Shown: positions 44,820-53,745 of the stretch, in pieces
Numbering within the stretch: the stretch's first letter is position 1
Layout of the letters: the number at the start of each line of letters is the position of its first letter
Source of the DNA: Prorocentrum cordatum
Taxonomy: Eukaryota; Sar; Dinophyceae; Prorocentrales; Prorocentraceae
DNA: 64,000 nucleotides
Assembly: GCA_963575745.1 (NCBI GenBank)
Contig: CAUYUJ010004335.1
Location: 1,280,707 to 1,344,706, forward strand
Direction of reading: 5' to 3'
Notes under the pieces: generated by a model
What the model was told of the DNA's origin: nothing
The model's database searches: none
Seen by the model: only the letters and a program-made list of their open reading frames with translations
Made by a program: the position numbers and the translations under genes

Positions 44820-46060
44820 CCGAAGTGTGGGGAACTCTTTGGAAGCATCTAGGACAGTGTTGGTGCTCACTTGGGACGCCTCTTGGACCGTCAAGGGCCC
44901 TTTGGGGGCCGTTTTGGGGCCCTCTTACGGGGGCAGCTGGACCCCCTGGGGGCCTCTTGGGATAGGGGTCAGAGTCTGCTTGACTAATTACCTGTCGGGG
45001 TCTCTTGGCATGCTTCTCGGGCGCGTCCTGGAACCAATTTTAAAGCCCCTTGGGGCTCGTTGGGGGCCGCCTGGGGGACTCTCGGGGTCTCTTCGGATCT
45101 CTTGGGGGCCTGCTGGCAGTCTCGGTGGGGCACTTGGGGCGGAGGGCTCGTGTAAGTGAGTTGGGGGTCCCCCTCTTGGGTCGTCTTGGGCACCTCTTGG
45201 ACCCTCTTGGGCTCTCTTGGAATGTCTTGAGGCGCTCCTGGGATGCTCTTGGGCCGTTTTGGGACGACCTTGGGGGCCTCTTGGGCCATCCTGGACGCTC
45301 TTAAAACAAAGAAATTACGAACAACAGACCAGGGGGAAAAAAACATGATGTCCGAAGAGAGTTCGGTAACTTTGGTCATCGAATGCCTCTTGAGGAGCAT
45401 ACCGGAGCCTTGTTGGGGCGTCACCTTGGTGGCCTCTTGGGCCGTTTTGAGGCCTTCTTGGTGGCCCCTTTGGACCGTCCTGGGGGCCTCTTGGAGCGTC
45501 TTGGGGCCTCGTAGGTGCATCTTTGGGGCATCTTTGGGATACTCTTGGGGCTTTCTGGAGCTATTCCGGTGCCGTTACGATGCCTCGGAAGGCCAAGAGG
45601 GGGGCGAGTGGCGCATGGACAGCAATCAAAGCTATTCCTAAGGTTCTTGAAAGGCTTTGGCATTTACACTGGGGGGGGCTCCTGGGACGACCTGGACACT
45701 CCAATGGGAGAGCCCCCAGGAGCTCCCAAGACTGCTGTGGGAGGAATCCACTGGGAAGCCCTGCGAAGCCCCTGCGACATTCGATGGAAACTCCGGGGGG
45801 AGATCCTGGGAGGCTCCAGAAGCCATCTCGGGGGCCTCTTGTGCCGTCTTGGGCAGGTCATGGCGGTTTGGGGGGGTCTCTTGGCATCGCTTCAAGTACG
45901 CCTACGGCCATCTTCACACATTCGTGGCTGAAACATCCTTTCCTGGAGGCCGAAAACTTGCCCCGCACCCCAGCGGCTGAATGCGATAACAGGGGAGGGA
46001 GGTTAGAGAAAAGTCTGAGGCCCTGGGCCGCTTGCCCCGAGACGCCGATGACATTGCCTG
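44820..46060. repeat. CTTGGGCCGTC minisatellite (44820-45560) and spacer
   Basis: Reverse-orientation CCAAGACGG family, interrupted at 45303-45370 by unrelated A-rich sequence. 45560-46060 is mixed with CTGGGA units and no supported gene. Confidence 0.7.
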
Positions 46061-46064
46061 CAGC

Positions 46065-46156
46065 ATCGTCACCATCATCGTCACCACCCTCACCCCCACC
46101 CCCATAACCATCACCATCACCATCACCGTCACCATCACAATCACCGTCACCACCAC

Positions 46157-46251
<95 letters not shown>

Positions 46252-46619
46252 GCATCATCGTAATCATCATCGTCATCATCATTATCGTCGTCGTCGTCAC
46301 CACCATCCTCCTCCTCCTCCGGATCATCATCCCCACCCTCATCCTCATCCTCCTCATCAGCATGACCACCATCATCATCAGCATCATATTCATCATCATC
46401 ACCATCATCGTCATCATCATCATCATCTTCATCATCATCTTCATCATCATAATCATCAGCATCACCATCATCAACATCATCATCAACATCAGCATCACCA
46501 TCATCACCAGCATCATAATCATTATCACCACTCTCATCAACATCATCATCACCCTCATCATCATCATCACGATCGTCATCACCCTCAAAATAATCATCAT
46601 CATCATCATCATCACCACC

Positions 46620-46653
<34 letters not shown>

Positions 46654-46709
46654 TCATCATGATCATCATCATCATCATCATCGTCATCATCATCATCATC
46701 ATCATCACC

Positions 46710-46741
<32 letters not shown>

Positions 46742-46756
46742 GATCATCAGCATCAG

Positions 46757-46790
<34 letters not shown>

Positions 46791-46835
46791 GTCATCATCA
46801 TCACCATCATCAACATCATCACTGCCCGCATCGTT
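46065..46835. repeat. CAT/CAC microsatellite
   Basis: Uninterrupted CATCATCAT from about 46157 to 46250, then imperfect. Asp-, Ile/Thr- and Met-rich frames up to 411 aa are shadows. Confidence 0.97.
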
Positions 46836-46929
46836 CACGTGTTCCCCTCCGTGTGGCCTTGCGCCCATCCTGCCACTGTGCCTGTTGTTAATCAGAAACC
46901 TCGTGTATGCCTGTTGGTAGCCTCTGGGC

Positions 46930-47230
46930 GACCGCATGAAGGCAGTCCTGCAGCCTCTTGGGGGTGATTCGGGGCCTTTGGGGCTCTCTGTTAGGCACCT
47001 GGGGAGCCTCCTCGTGGGTCCTCTTGAAGGTCGTCTCGGGAGCTTTCTGGAGGTTTCGAGGGTCCGCTCGGGGCGGAGGCCTCCAAATGGCATGTCTGTC
47101 GGAGTTCTCCTCTGGGGCCGCTCTCGGGGCCTTCTTGGGGCCGTCTTGGGCGGTCTTGGGCGCCTCCTGGGCTCTCTCGGGGCTCTCTTGGGCGCCTCCT
47201 GAGGCCCTCTCGGGCTGCCTTGGAGCGGTC
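46930..47230. repeat. CTTGGGGCCGTCTTGGG minisatellite
   Basis: Reverse-orientation CCAAGACGG family. Confidence 0.75.
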
Positions 47231-47269
47231 CTGTGGGCCTTTTGGGCCAGATGGGGTTCGCATCCCGCC

Positions 47270-47750
47270 CCCTCTCCTACTTCGGCACACCTCTCACACG
47301 GAGCGTGGCCCACATGGATCTCTACCTGCGGCCCCAGAGGCAAAGTTCGCACTGCGACCCCCCCCCCTCCGCCCCTGGCCATTGCGGAACACCCCATCAC
47401 GCGGACCGTGCCCACAAGGAGCACTACCTGAAGGCCCAGAGACAAGGTTCGTACAACGCCCCCCCGCCTATGTCGGCACACCCGTCACACAAATCATGCC
47501 CCAGAAGGAGCTTCACCTATGGGATCAATGGGCAGCTTCGCATGGCGTTCCCCCGTCCATTTCAGAACATCCCTCGCACGGGTCGTGCCAGGAGGAGGTC
47601 CACCTGCGGCGTCAAAAGGGTTTTTGCGCGGTGGCATCCAAACTCATTCGGCACACCCTGCACGCGGATCGTGCCTCACAAGGAGTCCAGCGCACCCGTG
47701 CACGCGTGCTCCGCAGCAGCCATCTTTCCGCATTGCCCCGCGGCGCGCAG
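47270..47750. repeat. Degenerate tandem repeat of about 90-103 bp, five copies
   Basis: Units start near 47279, 47382, 47471, 47560 and 47648 with TCGGCACACCC-CACACGGA-CGTGCC-CA-AAGGAG, followed by CTACCTGCGGCCC-AGAGGCAAGGTTCG. A 290-aa frame crosses it in the plus direction; I regard it as repeat-derived. Confidence 0.75.
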
Positions 47751-48057
47751 TGTATGAAGAGAGACCCGCGCCCTGAGCGAAGACAATTTGGCCTCCCGCA
47801 GGGGCCCTCCCAGGGCGCATCTTGGAGTCTTCGTGGGACGTTTTCGTGGCCTCTTGAGCCGTCTTATTCGCGCGTCTGCGGCCTTGTCAGTCCGCTCTGG
47901 TCGCTTCTAGCCTCTGGAGCTGTTTGGGCGGCGGGGAAAAGGCCAAGGAGGCCCAGGAGGGCACGCACGGGGTCAACAATGACGTGGGCCAGGGGGGGGG
48001 ATCCGGGAGGGTGTCTGGGCCTTGGCCAGGGCCCCTGGTACCCCAGCACTGATATCT
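47751..48057. other. Spacer, no supported gene
   Basis: Mixed GC-rich sequence with a few CTTGGG units. Confidence 0.45.
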
Positions 48058-48088
48058 ATATCTATATATATATATACATATATATATA
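48058..48088. repeat. (TA)n run
   Basis: TATATATATA adjoining hairpin copy 2. Confidence 0.9.
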
Positions 48089-48128
48089 CTAGAACCACGC
48101 GCGCGCTTCGCGCGCGCTTAGGTTCTAG
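48089..48128. repeat. GC-rich hairpin element, copy 2
   Basis: 40-nt near-identical copy of 43101-43141 in the same orientation, again right beside a TA-rich microsatellite. Confidence 0.9.
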
Positions 48129-48770
48129 CTAGGATCGTCACCGTCGTCATCATGAACATCACCATCGCCATCATTCCCCCCGCCAGGGCTAATGTACATC
48201 GTTTCTGGATGCTTCTGGCCGGAATACGAAAGGAGTTTCTGTAGTTAGAGTCTCTGGGGGAAGTCGCGGGGAAGCTTTTGTTGTCTTTGGTGTTGCGTCG
48301 CCAGGAGGTCTGGGCTCCCTCCTCCTCGTGTTCCTACCTCCTCTCTGGACGTCCGATGTCGTGATGCTTTCTGTGCGCGGCCCCTGGACCTCTCGACGAC
48401 TTCCTGGGGATGTTTTTTTTTTCATCCTGAGTCGTTTTCTGACGGTCCCGGGACCCTGCGAGGGGCCCCGGAGGCCGAAAATTGACCGAAACCGCCGTCG
48501 TGATTTTTCCAAGACGTCGGAGGTCCAGGTCGTGCTTCCCGCCTCCCCAGACCTCCGACGTCGTAATTTTTGCGACCTCGGGCCCAGGAATCGATTGGGA
48601 AAACGCACATGGGAAGGCAAGAAATGATGGACCCATCATTTCGTACCTGTGCCTTGATCAGTGGGACGGGCTTCGCACCGCCGCACATCACAAGACACGC
48701 TCGAGCGGATCCAGCCGTGGCGACGTCGGGGACTGCAGAAGGTCGCAAGGACACGGAATCTGAAAGGAAG
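48129..48770. other. Spacer with a 13-bp inverted repeat
   Basis: GACGTCGGAGGTC at 48513-48525 pairs with GACCTCCGACGTC at 48550-48562 across a 24-nt loop; the flanks TCGTGATTTTT and TCGTAATTTTTGC are also alike. No gene supported. Confidence 0.6.
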
Positions 48771-48771
48771 A

Positions 48772-48773
<2 letters not shown>

Positions 48774-48825
<52 letters not shown>

Positions 48826-48905
48826 GAGCGAAGGAGAGAGAGAGAGAGAGATGGATAGAGAGAGAGAGAAGAAGACAGAGAGAGAGAGAGGCAGAGAGAG
48901 GAAAT
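48774..48905. repeat. (GA)n microsatellite
   Basis: GAGAGAGA with GACA interruptions. Confidence 0.97.
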
Positions 48906-48979
48906 GGAGAGGAGGCGAGCTTGAGTCAACGAAAGTCGCAGGGAAGGGGGCAGGGGGAAGAAGGCCAGAGAGCGCTGAA

Positions 48980-49410
48980 GGATACAAATACTGGAACCCT
49001 CTTGGGATTTTTTGGGGGGCCTCGTCCGGCCGCTCGCTGGGAGTTTGACGTAGCTTCTCGGGAGCCTCTGAACCTGTCGGGGGCCTCCTGGAAGCAGGTT
49101 CGAAGCATTTTGGGGGCCGATTTGGGGCTTCTCGGGGCCTCCTTTGGGCCTCTTGGGGGTCTCCTGGGGCCTCTTGAGGGGCCTCCTTGGGGCCTCCTGG
49201 CGGCCTCTTGGGGCGGAAGGCTCGAGCTTGCGGTTCGTGGTCCCCCTCTGGGCCCCCTCTTGGGCCCGTCTTGGGGCCCTCTTGGGCCATCTTGGGCGCC
49301 TCTTGGGCCGTCTTGGGGCCCTCTTGGGCTGTCCTGGGGCCCTCTTGGAAGCTTCTTGGGCCGTCTTGGGGCGGTCTTGGGCGCCTCTTGGGCCGTCCTG
49401 TAACGTCGGA
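48980..49410. repeat. CTTGGGCCGTCTTGGGG minisatellite
   Basis: Clean block of the reverse-orientation CCAAGACGG family; frames rich in Gly/Leu/Trp/Ser (plus) and Pro/Lys/Arg (minus) are shadows. Confidence 0.85.
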
Positions 49411-50302
49411 AAGCCCAAAAGACAACTTTGTTGAAAATGTACGTTTTACGAAGGGAATGGGCCAATTTTTGCGTCTAGGGGCCCTCTTGGGACGCATGTT
49501 GGAGGCTTCTTGGGGCCTCTTGGGTACCAAGCAAATGTGTCGCGAACCAATGCTCGCATCGAAAAAAGCCTCTGCGGCTACAAACGGGATAGCCCTGCGC
49601 ACGCGATGTTAATCCCGTGGGGATAATAAAGCTCGGAGTTCCTGGGGGATAGTACTGTTTTCTTCGATTCATCCTTGCCCGGCAAGAATGCAGTTCGGCC
49701 TCGCCGCCCCATCTCCCCCGACCAGCTCCGTCTTGAACTCGGATGATCGACTCTCCGGCTTGGAAAAAAGGGGAGATGCTTTATGATCGGGGCACGGGGC
49801 TGCACCGAGTTTGCACGTTGCGGCGGACAGTATTCGTTGAAACGTCAACCACAGCCATTTTCAGGGCACGACGAGGGCGTCGAGACGAATCCAACGCAAC
49901 GACCGCGGGAGAGGCACGCGAGCGAGCCACCCCACACCCACGACACGTGCCGAGCCGAGCCGCCGACGCGGCCGGGGAGGTGACGGGGGGAGCGCCTGTC
50001 CCTCGACAGGCAGCTTTGCTTTGTCGCCGCGGCTCATCTACACCTGTTGTGCCATTGGGCTCCGAGGCGAGAGCACACAGACAGACAGACGGCGCATTGG
50101 CAAGAAAACTGCGGCAGGTAACGGCGTATCTAGGCACAGGCAAAAATAGCCGAGATAATGGATTGCGCTGCAAGCGGCTCGGTGGCAGACCCGAATGTGA
50201 GTCGATGCGTTGACCTGCCGGCAATCCGCGTAGAGGGAGGGGACGGAGAGAGGGAGGAGGGAGCGAAGGAAGGAGAGGAGGAAACAACCAAACCACATAT
50301 TG
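49411..50302. other. Spacer, no supported gene
   Basis: Mixed composition; includes ACAGACAGACAG near 50080 and GGGAGGA-rich sequence 50230-50285. It may contain the 3' untranslated part of the SL retrogene on the minus strand. Confidence 0.4.
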
Positions 50303-50731
50303 TTACCATCTTGTGACAGCGGCGCGCCATTGCACTTCGTTCCGAGGCGACAGGTCTGCAGCCGTTGCCCTCAGATCAGGTGAGATTGTCGAATATTTCT
50401 TCTTGGCGGTACGCTGCATGCGACGCCGCTGCGACCTGCTGTTCGCCTGATGTTTTCTGGCAATGCGCGAGCCCGAGCTCGGAGAGCTGCTGTCCCCATC
50501 CTTGTCCGACTGCTGCCTGGCGCCCTCCTCCGCCGCCCGACAGCCTTCCCCATTCGGGCAGTGGATATCTTTGCTGGGTGACCAATCCGACGCAGGGAAC
50601 GATGGGCGGTCAAAGGTGGGGTCCGACTTGGAGCGCTCGACGACGGTCACGTTGTCGGTCCAGGGCGATGGGCAATCCAAGAAGGAGTTCTTGGGAGTCA
50701 ATCCGCGTGGCCATCTGGCCGCCGCGGGCAT
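50303..50731 (-). CDS. SL-bearing retrogene, unknown 142-aa protein
   Basis: The frame starts at ATG 50731, eight nt after the innermost SL relic, and runs to a stop at 50303. Codons are G/C-biased for most of its length, which supports coding. The protein starts MPAAARWPRGLTPKN, has a Ser/Asp/Pro-rich middle (RSKSDPTFDRPSFPASDWSP), one HCPNGEGC and a basic stretch (ARKHQANSRSQRRRMQRTA KKK). I recognise no domain. Because mature SL plus relics precede it without an intron, the DNA derives from a processed mRNA. Codon bias weakens after about residue 115, so the true end could differ. It is inserted in a CTTGGGCCGTC block and lies within the proposed caspase-gene intron. Confidence 0.6.
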   Translation of the reverse strand: MPAAARWPRGLTPKNSFLDCPSPWTDNVTVVERSKSDPTFDRPSFPASDWSPSKDIHCPNGEGCRAAEEGARQQSDKDGDSSSPSSGSRIARKHQANSRSQRRRMQRTAKKKYSTISPDLRATAADLSPRNEVQWRAAVTRW

Positions 50732-50738
50732 CGCGCTG

Positions 50739-50790
50739 CTCGAACAAGAATGGCTCGAACCAAAATTGCTTGAGCCAAAATGGCTACGGA
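50739..50790 (-). promoter_or_regulatory. Intact dinoflagellate spliced leader followed by two 15-nt relics
   Basis: Minus strand 50790-50769 is identical over all 22 nt to DinoSL (with T at the variable first base). Next come 50768-50754, CAATTTTGGTTCGAG, three mismatches to the SL 3' 15-mer, and 50753-50739, CCATTCTTGTTCGAG, four mismatches. The spacing is exactly 15 nt, as produced when the AG inside a genomic SL copy is used as acceptor in later rounds. Divergence rises with distance from the intact SL, consistent with three successive events. Confidence 0.95.
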
Positions 50791-51190
50791 GGGGCTGTCT
50801 TGGGGCCCGCTTGGGCGATCTTGGGCCGTCTTGGAGCACTCTTGGGCCGTCTTGGGACTCTGTGGCGCCCTCTTTGGGTGCCACTTGGGCCCGTCTTGAG
50901 CTGACTTCTGGGGTCTCGTGGGCTGTATTGGACCGTCGGAAGCACGAAACAAGGAGAACACGAAAAACCTTCAAAAATCATTAGAAAACAACTACTTGTT
51001 TCGCCTCCTGAGTGCCTCGTGGGAGTCCTTGTGAGAGCATCTTGGCCGTCTGGTAGCCCTCTTGGACTGTCTTGAAGCCATGTTGGACCAATTTAGAAGC
51101 GCTCTTGTACGGTCTTGGGCTCTCTTGGAGCGCTCTTGGGCCATCTTGGCGCCCTCTTGGACGTCTCTCGGGCCCTCTCGTCGCCCCCTT
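50791..51190. repeat. CTTGGGCCGTCTTGG minisatellite, interrupted
   Basis: Blocks 50791-50935 and 51000-51190 of the reverse-orientation CCAAGACGG family, separated by A-rich sequence at 50940-50990. Confidence 0.8.
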
Positions 51191-51600
51191 CCCCTACTTT
51201 GACGCGTTCTGGTTTGCATATGCTGGTCGTTCGCGCCATCCCTAGTGGCATTGGAAATTAGGCCCCTTCCCTGCTGTGGTTGTCCGAGATCTTCGAAAGT
51301 TCGAGCGGCCCCTGGCCCTTCCTGGGCCTCTGGGGACTCACGAAAGGCGCAGGGTGGAGGGCGAAGGATAGGAGGGAGGGACTCTCGAGGTGCGAGGAAA
51401 GGAAGCGGATGTGGGGGAGGACGAGTGGTGGAGCGGCAGAAAGAAGAGGAGGAGGAGGAGAAAGAGGAGGAGGGCGCCGTCGGCAGCGAAGAATGTTGCA
51501 GCGGGTTGCAGCGGGTCGCAACGGGGCACACGAACGCAAGTAATTCTTGGGGATTGCACCCAACCCCGGGTTCGTAACAGATTTCTGGGATTTGTGCTTG
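51191..51600. other. GGA-rich spacer
   Basis: Contains GAGGAGGAGGAGAAAGAGG near 51450 and a GCAGCGGGTTGCAGCGGGTCGC near-duplication at 51498. No gene supported. Confidence 0.5.
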
Positions 51601-52160
51601 CGAACTCGGGATTCGGGTCAGTTTGGTCGAAAACGCCGTGTGGGCCTTGTTGGAGCCCTGGTGGGCCCGCTTGGGGCCGCCTAGAGCCGTCTTGGGGCCA
51701 TCTTGGGCCGTGTTGGGGGGCTTGGGCACTCTAGGGACCGTACGGGAGCTACGTAGGCCCTCCTGTTGGCCTCCCATGGCCTTTTCGGGTGGCCTCCCAT
51801 GGCTGTTGGGGGCTTCTATTGTGGGCCTTGTGAAGGCCTGTTGGGCTGCATTTTGGTGAATTTGGGGTTTCCTTGGGCAGTCTTGGGGCCGTCCAGGCCG
51901 TCCAGAGGCTCTCTTGGGGGTCTCTTTGGCAGTCTTGGGGCGATACTGGAGGAATGTTTGGCTGTTTTGGACGCTGCTAAGACCCGAACAGCGAATGTGC
52001 TGAAAACGCACGTTCCCCTAAGGGAATGAAGCGATGTAAACGTTCGGGGAATCCTGTTGAGGGCCTCCTGGGCCGTCTTGGGGGCCTCTGAAGGCCCGCT
52101 GGGTCCTTGGAGCGCTCTTGCGCTGTCTTGGGTCTTTCTTAGGCCTCTCTGATCACCACT
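51601..52160. repeat. CTTGGGCCGTC minisatellite
   Basis: Reverse-orientation CCAAGACGG family with a CTCCCATGGCC pair near 51770 and 51793. Confidence 0.75.
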
Positions 52161-52669
52161 CTGACCGCTTGGGGCCTGCTGGCAGGAACCCGGCTAAGCG
52201 CCCTGGGAGGTCCGGGACGAGCCTGGGGAGGGACTTTTGGCAAGGATGTCTGGGGGTCCCGAAACCCCCGATCCTGGGTGTCCCGTTTGTTTTCTATGGG
52301 TGGGAAGGGTTTTTTCCACCCCCCAAGCTTGTAAAAATATAAAATGAAGAATTTGCACACGTCGAATTCCAGGCCCACGACCACCTTTAAATTCTGGGCC
52401 AAATCATAATCGAAAAAAGATCCGAGTCCTCGGCCTGATACTCCTCCTCCTCCTCCGACTATTCAATTTCCGCTGTTACCATCTACTTCGCCTGACCCAC
52501 CTCCCTCACCCGCGCCGCTCATCCGCCTACTCCGCGTCATCCCCCTCTTTCTCCTACTTCCCCCCCAACCTCCAACCGCTGCCCCCCTCTCCTCGTCCGC
52601 CGTTTCTCCACATACCGCGCTGCCACGTGGTTCGCCCCCCCTCCGCTGCCCCAAGGAGCACGGATGAGC
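52161..52669. other. Spacer, putative intron start
   Basis: Mixed sequence and a CCTCCTCC tract. Follows the caspase-like Cys exon on the minus strand; no independent gene seen. Confidence 0.45.
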
Positions 52670-52741
52670 CTTGAAGTCGCCAATGGTCCCCGAGTGGCAG
52701 CAGTCGCACATGATGAGGATCTTGACGCCTTCTTCACATGC
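52670..52741 (-). CDS. Caspase-fold (C14, metacaspase-like) catalytic-Cys exon
   Basis: After TTCCCCAG, 72 nt encode exactly 24 codons, ACEEGVKILIMCDCCHSGT then IGDFK, followed by GCTCAT, a GC-type donor as used in dinoflagellates. The hydrophobic strand leading into Asp-Cys-Cys-His-Ser-Gly is the catalytic cysteine loop of metacaspases and related C14 peptidases, whose nucleophile is the Cys before His-Ser-Gly. The partner His exon (usually Ser-Gly-His-Gly) should lie at higher coordinates; I could not find it in the window, so the gene's 5' part is missing, cryptic or outside. Proposed continuation: 22775-23025, 15121-15235, 14468-14680. Confidence 0.65.
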
Positions 52742-53355
52742 CTGGGGAAGGGGCAGCCGTTCTGCAAAGCAGGCCCCGCCGCTCCGCCTCGGTGGCAGGA
52801 GAGCACTCCGATGCACAGAGCGCTGTGACACTCAGTCTGGGCATCACCCAAAGCCCAGGCAGGTGGGGGAGGGGGAAGGAGGAGGTCAAGGCTGAGGTGG
52901 GAAACCAGGATTTGGCGGCGAGCCCAGGGGGTAGGTGATAAGGGGCGGACCTTCTCAGAAGGCTCGGAAGTCCTCTGGCCTTCTGAGAAGCCCCGCCGCC
53001 TTCTGAGACGGCCGTTTCCTTTTTACTTCCCCCCCTCGCTCGCCGCAGAAGAATAGGATCCCAGAGCTTCTGCGCAGGGCCCCTCAAGTGCTCTGACGTC
53101 GGGTGGGGGACGGACGCGAAGGCTTGCATGTTTGCGCTGCGCCGCCCACTGTTGAAATGGGCTGCGTGGACAGGCGACGCGGGAGCAGCCGAACGGGGAG
53201 AGTGGAGTGGAAGGCCAGCGACCGGCGAAGCTGGAACCAGCAAGGCGGCACGGGCCTGGAGGCCTGGGGCTGTTTCCAGCTTACAGGCGACGGGAACAAC
53301 ATCGCGCAGGCCGCGAGGAAGGCGAGCACACATAAACACTCACGCACACACACAC
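52742..53355. other. Spacer, no supported gene
   Basis: A CTTCTGAGAAG/GCCTTCTGAGA phrase is repeated near 52950-53010. The minus-strand frame across 52734-53339 includes the caspase-like exon's flank but no further recognised exon. Confidence 0.45.
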
Positions 53356-53502
53356 ACACTTACACTTACACTTACACTTACACTTACACTTACACTTACA
53401 CTTACACTTACACTTACACTTACACTTACACTTACACTTACACTTACACTTACACTTTCACTTTCACTTACACTTACACTTACACTTACACTTACACACA
53501 AC

Positions 53503-53559
<57 letters not shown>

Positions 53560-53619
53560 GCAGCAGCAGCAGCAGCAGCAGCAATAACAACAACAACAAC
53601 CACAACCACAACCACAACC

Positions 53620-53692
<73 letters not shown>

Positions 53693-53745
53693 AAACAAAA
53701 ACAAAAACACAAACATATACACACAAACACACACACACACACCTG
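53356..53745. repeat. Compound microsatellite: (ACTTAC)n, (AAC)n, (CAG)n, (AAC)n
   Basis: (ACTTAC)n about 53358-53497, then AAC with a (CAG)n core at 53559-53583 and CACAACCACAACC, ending ACACACAC. Frames of Asn, Thr, Val or Cys homopolymer are shadows. Not a telomeric repeat. Confidence 0.97.

Noticed and set aside
47220-48092. 290-aa plus-strand protein
   Set aside because: Crosses a five-copy 90-103-bp repeat and ends in a (TA)n run; no conserved motif.
53356-53497. Telomeric repeat
   Set aside because: The unit is ACTTAC, not TTTAGGG or a known variant, and it is internal beside AAC repeats.
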